From positions 1 to 24,088 of the IMG/VR virus record IMGVR_UViG_3300043570_002193: a stretch of 24,088 nucleotides of DNA, one strand, 5' to 3'. Shown here one piece after another: positions 11,479-18,831 of this stretch; positions within the stretch are counted from its first letter, which is position 1; each line of letters opens with the position of its first letter. Source of the stretch: a virus. The position numbers and the translations under genes are program-made. The notes under the pieces were generated by a model. The model was not told where the DNA came from. It ran no database searches and saw nothing but the letters and a program-made list of their open reading frames with translations.

Positions 11479-11913
11479 TTATTTCTCCAATAATTCAGGG
11501 TTTTCAAAACAGTTTCCTACAATTTCAAGGCCGCCCCACCGTTTCCAAAGATTAAGCCTTTCGCTTAGGTTTTGGTGGTTAGCAATATAAAAGCAGCCTC
11601 TCTCAAAAAAGACTTCGTGGCAATTTTCTTTGTGAAAGCCATAAGTCCCGCAAATATTTCCCCCACCTTCTGCTCTTTTGTCTGATTTGAAGCTAAGAAT
11701 ATCGCCTTCGTAAATTTCATTTCCGTTTTTGTCTTTTAAACCAGTGAATTGTTGAATTATGAAATCTCTATTTTTTTCGTCAGGATAACCATTATTTATT
11801 ATAAAGATCTGTCCTTCCTCGTTAAATCCAGCCATAAAATCTGAATCCTCTCTAAGGTTTGCAAAAGATCCCCAGTTTTTATGCCAAGCCCTAAACTTTA
11901 TTTCTCTAGTCAT
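11479..11913 (-). CDS. YopX-family protein
   Basis: A 144-residue protein with the YopX signature: N-terminal MTREIKFRAWHKNW and the central FTGLKDKNGNEIYEGDILSF (about residues 56-75), followed by a beta-rich C-terminal half (YIANHQNLSERL, GGLEIVGNCFENPELL). YopX proteins are frequent in phages and prophages; their fold is known but the function is not. The start overlaps the end of the upstream gene by eight bases, so the two are coupled near the head of the early operon. Confidence 0.9.
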   Translation of the reverse strand: MTREIKFRAWHKNWGSFANLREDSDFMAGFNEEGQIFIINNGYPDEKNRDFIIQQFTGLKDKNGNEIYEGDILSFKSDKRAEGGGNICGTYGFHKENCHEVFFERGCFYIANHQNLSERLNLWKRWGGLEIVGNCFENPELLEK

Positions 11914-12316
11914 TCTCTACCTCTGGCATAAAAAATTGTTTGTTATCTCGCATGATTATTTTAGGTCGTGCTTGATTTGGCGTTGTTTGCATTTCTTCAT
12001 TTTCATAGGCCCAATATTTCCCGCCGTAAAAACATAAGTCTTGAGAATGCAAATTTTTTTCAATTCCTTTGTCCGCCGTTTTTGGATCAAAAATAGGCTC
12101 GCTGATTCTCGCCACAATATAGCGATTATGAAATTTTCCTTCAGTAGTATCATCTTGGCTAAATTCAATTTCTCTTACTATCTCAACAAAAGAAACATCG
12201 CATAACTCCATTTTTGTTGAATGGATTGTTGGGTAAAGCCATTGTTTGAAATTAACCCCAAATTCTTTAGACATGTAAGCCGCTTTAATCGGGCAAGTGT
12301 AATAAAGTCTAGTCAT
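11906..12316 (-). CDS. Hypothetical 136-residue phage protein
   Basis: Not recognised. Starts MTRLYYTCPIKAAYMSKEFG. Beta-rich, aromatic composition with FVEIVREIEFSQDD, a central NRYIVARISEPIFDP and a tail PKIIMRDNKQFFMPEVEND. No cysteine clusters or membrane segments. Second gene of the early operon, 16 bases after the first; a position typical of host-takeover or regulatory factors, which is the only hint to its role. Confidence 0.65.
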   Translation of the reverse strand: MTRLYYTCPIKAAYMSKEFGVNFKQWLYPTIHSTKMELCDVSFVEIVREIEFSQDDTTEGKFHNRYIVARISEPIFDPKTADKGIEKNLHSQDLCFYGGKYWAYENEEMQTTPNQARPKIIMRDNKQFFMPEVEND

Positions 12317-12332
12317 TTTTTTTAAATTTAAG

Positions 12333-12776
12333 TTAAATGTAATTATTTAATTCAGCCTCAAGAGATTGCTTATCTAAACTAGGAGTTTCGCTTAAAACTG
12401 TTGATAGAGCGTCTTGATAATTATGGTCGCTATCCATCAATTTTAGGACTTTGGCACAAGGGCTTGATTTAAATTTAGCTTGCTCAACTACAATAAAGTT
12501 TTCAGCTAGAAAATTCTTGTTGGTGATCGCTGAATTATGCAACTCAACCAGCTTTTTCTCAGTCAATCTTACTTTTCCGTGGTCGATGAATCTTGTTTTG
12601 AAATCAAAAGCGGTTTGACGCGATGTTTCGGATATTTTTTTCCAAACTTGGAAAGTAGTTGCTACATTGCCGCCATATCTTTTCATTGTTAAAACTTCAA
12701 GGATTAAGCCGTTGCCTAATTCGAATTCGCTAATTGCTTGTTTGCCGTAGAATGATTGTTCGATTTTCATTTTCAT
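12333..12776 (-). CDS. First early gene, hypothetical 147-residue protein
   Basis: Not recognised. I place the start at 12776 (MKMKIEQSFYGKQAISEFEL) because the promoter minus-10 lies at 12817-12822, so earlier in-frame ATGs (12818, 12869) fall in or before the promoter; GAGGG lies just upstream. An ATG at 12770 is a close alternative. The protein has a beta-rich N-terminal half and helices in the C-terminal half (EKKLVELHNSAITNKNFLAE, ALSTVLSETPSLDKQSLEAE). As the promoter-proximal early gene it is a candidate host-takeover or regulatory protein. Confidence 0.65.
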   Translation of the reverse strand: MKMKIEQSFYGKQAISEFELGNGLILEVLTMKRYGGNVATTFQVWKKISETSRQTAFDFKTRFIDHGKVRLTEKKLVELHNSAITNKNFLAENFIVVEQAKFKSSPCAKVLKLMDSDHNYQDALSTVLSETPSLDKQSLEAELNNYI

Positions 12777-12805
12777 TGCCCTCATTTGTTTTTGATTTGC
12801 TGTTT

Positions 12806-12831
12806 GGTGTGAACTCATTATGCAACACACC
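12806..12831. promoter_or_regulatory. Inverted-repeat operator over the early promoter
   Basis: GGTGTG at 12806-12811 and CACACC at 12826-12831 form a perfect 6-bp inverted repeat with a 14-base spacer. The repeat straddles the minus-10 element of the early promoter, so a dimeric protein bound there would block RNA polymerase. The binding protein is not identified. Confidence 0.5.
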
Positions 12832-12845
12832 TTTTTATTGTGCAA
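12817..12845 (-). promoter_or_regulatory. Early leftward sigma70-type promoter
   Basis: On the minus strand, TTGCAC (12840-12845), a 17-base spacer and CATAAT (12817-12822). The minus-10 is five of six to consensus and the spacing is ideal; the minus-35 is weak (three of six). Transcription would begin near 12810, about 34 bases before the first early gene. The whole minus-strand block can be driven from here. Confidence 0.6.
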
Positions 12846-12920
12846 GCGATTATTTAAAAGAATGTGCAAATAAATTAGAGACTAGAGCCAGAAGGGTTGG
12901 TGAAGTTTATGGGGCAACTT

Positions 12921-13063
12921 AGGCGTAAAAAGGTGTAAAAAGGTTTGAGATTGTTTTGGGTGCTAAATAGGCAAAATGTATGTACTAAGTAAATGTAGTG
13001 TAAATACTTTAGGTACTAGAGAGAAAAGGGTTGAAGAATAAAATTGTGTGGGTATTGTGTGGG
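12921..13063. promoter_or_regulatory. Repeat-rich divergent control region
   Basis: The stretch between early and late blocks (12777-13101) has no supported gene. It holds a tandem 10-bp repeat (AGGCGTAAAA then AGGTGTAAAA, 12921-12940, with AGG following), an imperfect inverted repeat GTACTAAGTA / TACTTTAGGTAC (12982-12991 and 13005-13016), and a tandem ATTGTGTGGG (13043-13052 and 13054-13063). These look like protein-binding sites controlling the rightward late genes. I do not see a convincing rightward sigma70 promoter, so late expression may need an activator. Confidence 0.5.
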
Positions 13064-13101
13064 GGTTAGTAATTCAATTATTTGTCCGTAAAGTAGTTCT
13101 A

Positions 13102-13359
13102 ATGAAAAAAATCAACATTGAAAAATATCTCTTAAAGAAAGAGCAATCTTCCGTAGAGGATAAGGATCAATTGAAAATTATTGTTGAAAATAGTTTCTCT
13201 AAAATTTCCGAATTAGAGCAAAAGGTTCATAATTTACGTTATGAGATTGGCTTGTTAAATAAAAAGAATAATAACTTGAACAAAGAAAATAAATTTTTAA
13301 AGAAAATTGCTGTTAAGCAAGGAAAAGATAAAATGCTACAATCGGGGGGTGTTAAATGA
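13102..13359 (+). CDS. Hypothetical coiled-coil protein upstream of terminase
   Basis: An 85-residue, lysine/glutamate-rich protein. The start at ATG 13102 (MKKINIEKYLLKKEQSSVED) is preferred; a GTG at 13048 would add 18 residues over the tandem repeat. Residues 35-70 (ISELEQKVHNLRYEIGLLNK and on) form a heptad coiled coil. The last bases overlap the small-terminase start by four bases. First gene of the late block; it may be a regulator or an accessory to packaging, but nothing proves either. Confidence 0.6.
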   Translation: MKKINIEKYLLKKEQSSVEDKDQLKIIVENSFSKISELEQKVHNLRYEIGLLNKKNNNLNKENKFLKKIAVKQGKDKMLQSGGVK

Positions 13360-13763
13360 AAGACAAAAAGAAGCCAAAGACTCAGAAGGAAATCCTAATC
13401 GAGAACGCCGAAGAGATTATTGCAATGCTTGGGGATGCAAAGAGTTATGATGATATCCAAGAGAGGTTTTTGGTTAGGAGGGAGAATATTAGTTGGTTTA
13501 TAGCTGAGTCGGACTATTCCGTGCGCGCGAAACAAGCACAAAAAGACAGCGCCGAATCTTACTTTGCAAAAGCCGAAAAAGCTATTCTTGAGATTGAATC
13601 AGCTGACACCAATGCAAAAGTGACGAGACAAAAAGAGTTAGCGAGCCATTACCGCTGGGCTGCAAGGGTAAAAAATCCATCAAGGTTTGGCGATTCAACA
13701 ACACTGCGAGGAGATTCAGAAGCTCCATTGAATCCGAGCGTGAATGTGATTTTAAATAAATAG
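13356..13763 (+). CDS. terS: Terminase small subunit
   Basis: A 135-residue DNA-recognition subunit of the packaging motor. Residues 10-65 carry a helix-turn-helix-like region (KEILIENAEEIIAMLGDAKS, with ERFLVRRENISWFIAESDY), a central helical hairpin follows (YFAKAEKAILEIESADTNAK), and the basic C-terminal SHYRWAARVKNPSRFGD matches the KWVAAKL-PKKYGD pattern of Sf6-type small terminases. Length agrees with Sf6 gp1 (about 140). Its position, one small gene before the large terminase, supports the call. The overlap ATGA with the preceding gene shows coupling. Confidence 0.85.
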   Translation: MKDKKKPKTQKEILIENAEEIIAMLGDAKSYDDIQERFLVRRENISWFIAESDYSVRAKQAQKDSAESYFAKAEKAILEIESADTNAKVTRQKELASHYRWAARVKNPSRFGDSTTLRGDSEAPLNPSVNVILNK

Positions 13764-13976
13764 TAGGGAGTCTGCTTTCTTTTTTTCTAGAAATTCTTCG
13801 TACTCTTTCTTCTTTAAGAGCCGAATTTGTTTACGGAGCTTAGCTTTGTTCTTGTGGAAGCGATTGAATTCACCAACACTTTTGAACTTTTTTGAGTCTG
13901 ACATAAGAGATTTTGAGTTTAACCCACGTTGCCGGTATCGCGAAATGTCAAGATATTTATCTTTAATTGCAAGCAC
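13752..13976 (-). CDS. Reverse-strand ORF inside the late block, basic hypothetical protein
   Basis: An ORF of 74 codons opposite to all late genes, filling the 217-base gap between the small terminase and the next gene and overlapping the terminase end by 12 bases. It would start at a GTG (13976) or at MSDSKKFKSVGEFNRFHKNK (13904). The product is very basic, ending AKLRKQIRLLKKKEYEEFLE and then KKKADSLLFI. No good ribosome binding site is visible. The well-formed charged helix argues for coding, but the plus strand carries no annotated gene here either. It may be a transplanted small gene or the tail of a lost one. Confidence 0.45.
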   Translation of the reverse strand: MLAIKDKYLDISRYRQRGLNSKSLMSDSKKFKSVGEFNRFHKNKAKLRKQIRLLKKKEYEEFLEKKKADSLLFI

Positions 13977-13980
13977 TAAT

Positions 13981-14328
13981 ATGAATAAAAAAGAATTTAT
14001 TTGTGGTCAAACCTGCGATTGCTTAGACACTGAGTGCAAAGGCAATCCAGACGCAAAACTTGTAAAAGAATTTAAACAACTGCAGAATTTTGACGAGGCT
14101 ATTGTAAGTGATATGCTTCAGAAGCTTTCTCAATTAGAAATCTGGACTAGAGAATCAATTAGTAATTGCATTGGAAAGCTCGATAATAAGATTGGGGCAA
14201 GTCTTAATGTTTCGCTGACTGGAAAAGCTAGTAATCCAGTGCCTTTGTTTGATTGCATTGAAATTCTTGGGAAAGACATTGTTTCGGCAAGGTTAGCGAA
14301 TCCAACACGATTGATGCTTAATGATTAA
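13981..14328 (+). CDS. Cysteine-bearing hypothetical protein between the terminase subunits
   Basis: A 115-residue protein starting MNKKEFICGQTCDCLDTECK, with four cysteines in the first 20 residues (C-x3-C-x-C-x4-C) that could bind a metal. The remainder is helical (KLVKEFKQLQNFDEAIVSDM, then LQKLSQLEIWTRESI) with a beta end. The start at 13981 is the first ATG clear of the reverse-strand ORF. It overlaps the large terminase start by eight bases, suggesting a packaging-related role, but no family is recognised. Confidence 0.65.
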   Translation: MNKKEFICGQTCDCLDTECKGNPDAKLVKEFKQLQNFDEAIVSDMLQKLSQLEIWTRESISNCIGKLDNKIGASLNVSLTGKASNPVPLFDCIEILGKDIVSARLANPTRLMLND

Positions 14329-15778
14329 TCTAGAACTCCACCCCAGACAATCTGCTTGCTTCCTAAGTCCCGCAACTGAAATACTTTATGGTGGCGCAGC
14401 AGGAGGTGGGAAGTCTCACACAATGCGAGTAATCGCAATTATTCTCGCTCTCGACATTCCCAATACTCAAATCTATCTCTTCAGAAGAGTATTTGCTGAC
14501 TTAGCTAAAAACCACATTGAAGGAGCTTCTGGTTTTGCTGCTTTACTTGCCCCACTTATTCAATCGAAGTTTGTCCGCCTATCTGACAGCGAGATAACTT
14601 TCAAGAATGGATCAAAGATTTACCTCTGTCACTGCCAGCATGAAAAAGATGTGATTAAATACCAAGGGGCTGAGATTAATGTGCTGCTAATTGATGAGCT
14701 TACTCACTTCTCAGAGAAGATTTACAAGTTCCTTCGCGGCCGTTGTCGTATTGGCTCACTTACCGTGCCTGAGAAATACAAAGCAAAGTTGCCATTGATT
14801 ATATGCGGCTCAAATCCCGGGGGAATTGGACACCAATTCGTGAAAGAAACCTTCATTGATAATTGCTCGCCAATGGAAGTGCGGCAAATGGAGCCTGAAG
14901 AAGGCGGGATGCTAAGGCAGTTTATCCCTGCTAAGTTACAAGACAACCCAACGATGATGCTAAACGATCCACTTTATGCCAATAAACTAATTGGACTTGG
15001 TGGAGCATTGGCAAAGGCAATGTTGGATGGTGACTGGGATGCTATTGAAGGCGCTTATTTCGATCAGTTTAATAAAGATATTCATGTAATCGAGCCTTTC
15101 TTGATTCCTGCTGATTGGGCGAGAATAAGGAGTTTCGATTGGGGTTATTCCAAACCTTTTTCTACGCATTGGTCAGCAGTCAGCGACGGCTCCTCTGTTA
15201 TGTGCGGAGGGATTAAACGAAGCTTCCCGCGTGGTTCGTTAATCTTTTATCGTGAATATTATGGCTGCACTGGCAAAGCAAATGAAGGTTTAAAGTTAAG
15301 CAATAAGGAAATCGCATTGGAAACAATGAGGCTGCAAGAAGGCGAAAAAATGTCTGACATGGTAGCAGATCCAGCAATCTTTGACGTTTCTCGTGGTAAG
15401 TCTATTGCGGAGGAGTTGGCAGATTATGGTTGCTATTATCGCGAGGCTGACAATAAAAGGATCAATGGTTGGCAACAAATCAGAGGTAGGTTAATTGGAG
15501 AAGAAGGAAAGCCTTTAATTTACTTTACTAAAGATTGTAAAAACTTAATTCGCACCTTGCCTATTATGCAGTATGATCCAAGTAAGCCTGAAGATTTAGA
15601 CTCAGACCTAGAGGATCACGCAGTTGATGAGGTTCGCTATAATTGCATGAGCCGCCCGATTGTGGTAAACATTACCCCAACGCCACTCGAAATTGGTGAG
15701 CAATGGTGGAAAGATTTTAACCCTCACAACGTGAGAAAGAACGCCTTTAAAAAGAAAATGAATGAAAGTTATGAGTGA
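14321..15778 (+). CDS. terL: Terminase large subunit (packaging ATPase/nuclease)
   Basis: A 485-residue motor that cuts concatemeric DNA and pumps it into the head. The ATPase domain has Walker A GGAAGGGKS (24-32), Walker B VLLIDE (121-126) and the coupling motif GSNPGG (163-168). The RNase H-like nuclease starts at SFDWGYS (D273), with further acidic residues in MVADPAIFD (D350) and LEDHAVDEVRY (D432, D436). Length is standard. The gene lies directly after the Cys-rich gene (8-base overlap) and leads to portal, scaffold and coat genes in the usual order. Confidence 0.96.
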   Translation: MINLELHPRQSACFLSPATEILYGGAAGGGKSHTMRVIAIILALDIPNTQIYLFRRVFADLAKNHIEGASGFAALLAPLIQSKFVRLSDSEITFKNGSKIYLCHCQHEKDVIKYQGAEINVLLIDELTHFSEKIYKFLRGRCRIGSLTVPEKYKAKLPLIICGSNPGGIGHQFVKETFIDNCSPMEVRQMEPEEGGMLRQFIPAKLQDNPTMMLNDPLYANKLIGLGGALAKAMLDGDWDAIEGAYFDQFNKDIHVIEPFLIPADWARIRSFDWGYSKPFSTHWSAVSDGSSVMCGGIKRSFPRGSLIFYREYYGCTGKANEGLKLSNKEIALETMRLQEGEKMSDMVADPAIFDVSRGKSIAEELADYGCYYREADNKRINGWQQIRGRLIGEEGKPLIYFTKDCKNLIRTLPIMQYDPSKPEDLDSDLEDHAVDEVRYNCMSRPIVVNITPTPLEIGEQWWKDFNPHNVRKNAFKKKMNESYE

Positions 15779-16049
15779 TTTTAAATTTAAGGACTTCAAG
15801 CGATATGCAAAATCTCTTTTCGATCAAAAAGGCGTGTGGGCTTTATACCTACATGGCACTAAGACTTGCCCAAAATTCGAATCTTATTTGTTTAGGCGTG
15901 AAGTAGTAGCTAATCATTGGTCGCTAGCACCCGAAATTTTTATAGATGAGAAGGCTTTAAAAAATAATTTCCGCAGGAAGAAGTACAGAATACAGAAATT
16001 CTTGAAAAAGAACTCGATAGAAAAGCAATTGAGGGAGAGTCATGAATAA
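15771..16049 (+). CDS. Hypothetical 92-residue basic protein
   Basis: I start at ATG 15771 (MSDFKFKDFKRYAKSLFDQK); an ATG three codons earlier (15762) is equally open. The product is strongly basic and ends in a helix KKNSIEKQLRESHE. It overlaps the terminase end by eight bases and the next gene by eight bases. It contains HGTKTCPKFESYLFRREVVA but no known motif. Its place between terminase and portal is often taken by small virion or packaging accessories. Not recognised. Confidence 0.65.
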   Translation: MSDFKFKDFKRYAKSLFDQKGVWALYLHGTKTCPKFESYLFRREVVANHWSLAPEIFIDEKALKNNFRRKKYRIQKFLKKNSIEKQLRESHE

Positions 16050-16308
16050 AGACCCTTGGACAACTCCTACTGCTGAAATGATGGATGAATTCGATGAAAA
16101 TAAGATTAAATACATGTTCGTCCCAGAGAGTCACCCACACGTCAGAATTATGGCATTTTCTGATTCTCACAATGGCAAGGAGTTCTGGGCTTCAATAGTC
16201 CTAACAGAAAAGCAAATCAAATCACAAGATATTAGGGCTTATTGCAAGAGAAGAATCTCAGAGGCTAAGGATAGAATATTAGAATATAAAAAGAACTTGA
16301 CACAATAA
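16042..16308 (+). CDS. Hypothetical 88-residue protein
   Basis: Starts MNKDPWTTPTAEMMDEFDEN and ends DRILEYKKNLTQ. Aromatic N-terminal half, then a beta-like region (VRIMAFSDSHNGKEFWASIV) and a long C-terminal helix. A GGGAGAG site lies upstream inside the preceding gene. No family recognised. A consensus minus-35 hexamer overlaps its last codons. Confidence 0.6.
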   Translation: MNKDPWTTPTAEMMDEFDENKIKYMFVPESHPHVRIMAFSDSHNGKEFWASIVLTEKQIKSQDIRAYCKRRISEAKDRILEYKKNLTQ

Positions 16309-16328
16309 AAGAAACAAAAGAGTATAAT
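16297..16328 (+). promoter_or_regulatory. Candidate promoter before the portal gene, 20-base spacer
   Basis: TTGACA (16297-16302) and TATAAT (16323-16328) are both perfect sigma70 hexamers, but the spacer is 20 bases rather than 16-18. A 60-base leader up to the portal ATG contains GAGGCTTGCAAAGCGTC, a possible small hairpin. It may be weak, activator-dependent or a chance pair. Confidence 0.4.
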
Positions 16329-16388
16329 ACCCGAGGCTTGCAAAGCGTCTTTAGTTCTAAATAAATGTGAAAACCAACTAAAAGACAA

Positions 16389-18533
16389 ATGCAAGCCGAC
16401 CAAGTTGAAACCAAGAAAGATTTAGCACTATCTGGCGGCAATGCTGGCTTAGTTGAAATATGGACTAAAGAGCTTGAAAATGCCAATAACTACGAACAGA
16501 AGTGGCGCGATGAAGCTGACAAATACTTCAAGATTTATAAAGACGAATTCAATAACGATGGCACTGATTCCAAACGCTACAACGTGTTCTGGGCAAATAC
16601 TCAAACCCTTCGCCCTCTAGTCTTCTCTAAGCTACCAAAACCAAACATTACTCAACGCTTTCTAGATGAAGACGAAGTTGCTAAAATAGCCTCTGAAATG
16701 ATGGAAAGAGTTGTTGATTTGTATTTGAACGATGCAGATGCAGAAGATGTAATTGGCAAGTGCCGTGATGATTATTTAGTTGGTGGCCGTGGCGTTGCTC
16801 GTGTTTGCTACGACCCAGAGGAAGTAATTGAAATGGAAGATGGCACAGAAGAATTTGATCCGACCGATAAGAAATGCCGCATTGAATACTGGCCGTGGGA
16901 AGACTTCAGGATGTCTACTGAAAAAGAATGGACTAAGGTTAGATGGGTCGCTTTTAGGCATTATAAGACTCGCAAAGAATTAGTGGAAGATTTTGGCGCT
17001 AAGGTTAAAGCTGTTGCTTTAAACAAAACTCGCCTTGATTCATTAGATAAGCCAAACGAAAGCGAATTATTTAAAATGGCTGAAGTCTGGGAGATTTGGG
17101 ATAAAGAAGCTGAAGAAGTAATCTTTGCAACTCTTGGCGGTGATGGTGTTTTATTGTCAAGAGAGGAAGATCCCTACAAGCTGAGAGCTTTCTTTCCAAT
17201 GCCCGCACCTCTTGGCTGTAAATCTGATCCTTGTTCACTCCTACCAATTCCTCTTTATCGTTATTACAAATCACAAGCAGAAGAACTAAACCAAGTTGAT
17301 GCGAGGATTAAATCACTAATCCAGCAATGCAAAGCAACAGGCATTTACAACTCAGTTGCTGAAGGCTCAGATATCGAAGCCTTGTTTAATGGTGAAGATG
17401 GAACTTTCACCCCACTTAAAGGAACTGGTGGCTTACAGAAAGCCTCTGACATGGTCCTATTTAAGCCTCTGAATGAAATTATCCTGACAATCAGAGAATT
17501 GCAACAGCATAAGATCGAAATCATTAATGCCATTAGAGACATTACCGGCATTTCTGACATTGTGCGCGGTGTTTCGATGGCTTCTGAAACTGCGACTGCT
17601 CAACAACTTAAGGGCAACTTTGCAATCTCTCGTATCCAGCCACTACAAAAAGAAATTGAATTCTGGTCAAGAGATTTGATTCGCATGTTAATTGAAATGA
17701 CTGTTGAGAACTACAGCATCCAAGAACTTGTTGAAATGACTGGTTTGAAGATTGTCGATATTAACACAATCGCAGCGCAAGCAAGAGACCGCCTGAAAGT
17801 CTTAATGATGGAAGCTCAAAGACAAATTGACCCAAATGATCCACAAGCTCAAGAAAAAATGGACATGCTTAAACAGCAAGCAGAAAAGGGCTTCAAAGAG
17901 ACTATGAAGGAGCCTTTGGAAGTTTTAAAGGGTTACGCTGCAACTCCTGAGCAACTACAAGAAATCGAATCTCTTATCAAGAATGACAAGATGCGTACTT
18001 TTGCGATTGATGTTGAAACTGATTCTACAATTAGAGTTGACCAACAACAGGAAAAACAAGACCGTGTTGAGTATATCACTGCAATCAGTAACTTCACTTC
18101 CGCTTTCTTCCCGTTAGTTCAAGCTCAGATTATAACTCCTGAAGCTTTCCAACAATTCCTAATGTTTGTCAGCAAGCCGTTTAAAGTTGGGCGCAACGTA
18201 GAAGAAGCTTTAAGCACTAAAGACCAACAACCAGAAGAGAAACAACCTTCTGCTGAGGAAATGCTAGCCCAAGCTCAGATTCAATTGGAGCAACAAAGGC
18301 TTCAATTAGATGCTCAAAAAATGCAATCTGATGCTCAATTAAGACAACAAGAAATTGACATTAAAAAGGCCGAAGGCTTGTTCAAACTTGAGGAACACCA
18401 AGATAAAATGGAATTCGAAGACGTAAACCGCGAAGCGGACAGAAAGGCAAAACGCCTTGATCTGATTGTAAAAGCTCGCACTGAAGTTTTAAACGATACT
18501 ATCCGCGAGGCTAATAAACCAACGGTAATCTAA
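16389..18533 (+). CDS. P22-like portal protein
   Basis: A 714-residue portal, near the size of P22 gp1 (725). It forms the dodecameric ring at one vertex through which DNA enters and leaves. Typical elements are an N-terminal ENANNYEQKWRDEADKYFKI helix, SKRYNVFWANTQTLRPLVFS, a WPWEDFRMS segment, the crown/stem region with QIDPNDPQAQEKMD, and EIINAIRDITGISDIVRGVS then SETATAQQLKGNFAI at about 390-425, the most conserved part of the family. A long glutamine/charged barrel-like helix at the C-terminus (AQAQIQLEQQRLQLDAQKMQ) matches P22-type barrels. Confidence 0.93.
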   Translation: MQADQVETKKDLALSGGNAGLVEIWTKELENANNYEQKWRDEADKYFKIYKDEFNNDGTDSKRYNVFWANTQTLRPLVFSKLPKPNITQRFLDEDEVAKIASEMMERVVDLYLNDADAEDVIGKCRDDYLVGGRGVARVCYDPEEVIEMEDGTEEFDPTDKKCRIEYWPWEDFRMSTEKEWTKVRWVAFRHYKTRKELVEDFGAKVKAVALNKTRLDSLDKPNESELFKMAEVWEIWDKEAEEVIFATLGGDGVLLSREEDPYKLRAFFPMPAPLGCKSDPCSLLPIPLYRYYKSQAEELNQVDARIKSLIQQCKATGIYNSVAEGSDIEALFNGEDGTFTPLKGTGGLQKASDMVLFKPLNEIILTIRELQQHKIEIINAIRDITGISDIVRGVSMASETATAQQLKGNFAISRIQPLQKEIEFWSRDLIRMLIEMTVENYSIQELVEMTGLKIVDINTIAAQARDRLKVLMMEAQRQIDPNDPQAQEKMDMLKQQAEKGFKETMKEPLEVLKGYAATPEQLQEIESLIKNDKMRTFAIDVETDSTIRVDQQQEKQDRVEYITAISNFTSAFFPLVQAQIITPEAFQQFLMFVSKPFKVGRNVEEALSTKDQQPEEKQPSAEEMLAQAQIQLEQQRLQLDAQKMQSDAQLRQQEIDIKKAEGLFKLEEHQDKMEFEDVNREADRKAKRLDLIVKARTEVLNDTIREANKPTVI

Positions 18534-18754
18534 TGATCAAGAAATTAGTTAAAAACGAAAATGGTGGTTATGATTGGGTCGATGTTGACTCAATGACAGC
18601 TAAGCACGTTGAAGGAAAGGAAGACCTAACGGTTGACGGCTATATTAACAAGCATGGCGGTATTTTTAGCCATGCTGACAGTAAAATGCATTATTCTAAA
18701 CGCTCTTACATGGACGGAATAAAAGCGGCTGGTTGCCACATTAAAGACTATTAA
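18533..18754 (+). CDS. Hypothetical 73-residue protein after portal
   Basis: Starts MIKKLVKNENGGYDWVDVDS one base into the portal stop (TAATG). The C-terminal half (HADSKMHYSKRSYMDGIKAA, GCHIKDY) resembles the short conserved ending S-K--Y---LK--GC found in small proteins near phage portal genes; function unknown. The coupling implies it is made with the portal. Confidence 0.65.
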   Translation: MIKKLVKNENGGYDWVDVDSMTAKHVEGKEDLTVDGYINKHGGIFSHADSKMHYSKRSYMDGIKAAGCHIKDY

Positions 18755-18759
18755 AGTAT

Positions 18760-18787
18760 TTGACAAAGAATTATCTGGAAATACAAA
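18760..18787 (+). promoter_or_regulatory. Candidate promoter before scaffold/coat genes
   Basis: TTGACA (18760-18765), 16-base spacer, TACAAA (18782-18787, four of six). It lies in a 77-base gap before the scaffold gene. Like the element before the portal it pairs a perfect minus-35 with a less certain downstream half. It would raise expression of scaffold and coat, the most abundant products. Confidence 0.35.
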
Positions 18788-18831
18788 GTACGCGGAAAGT
18801 GTATACAAAATAATAACTCTAAACTAAAAAC

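Noticed and set aside
13846-13980. N-terminal extension of the Cys-rich protein (45 extra residues)
   Set aside because: The extension is antisense to the basic reverse ORF, has no ribosome binding site, and the Met at 13981 gives a normal-looking N-terminus.
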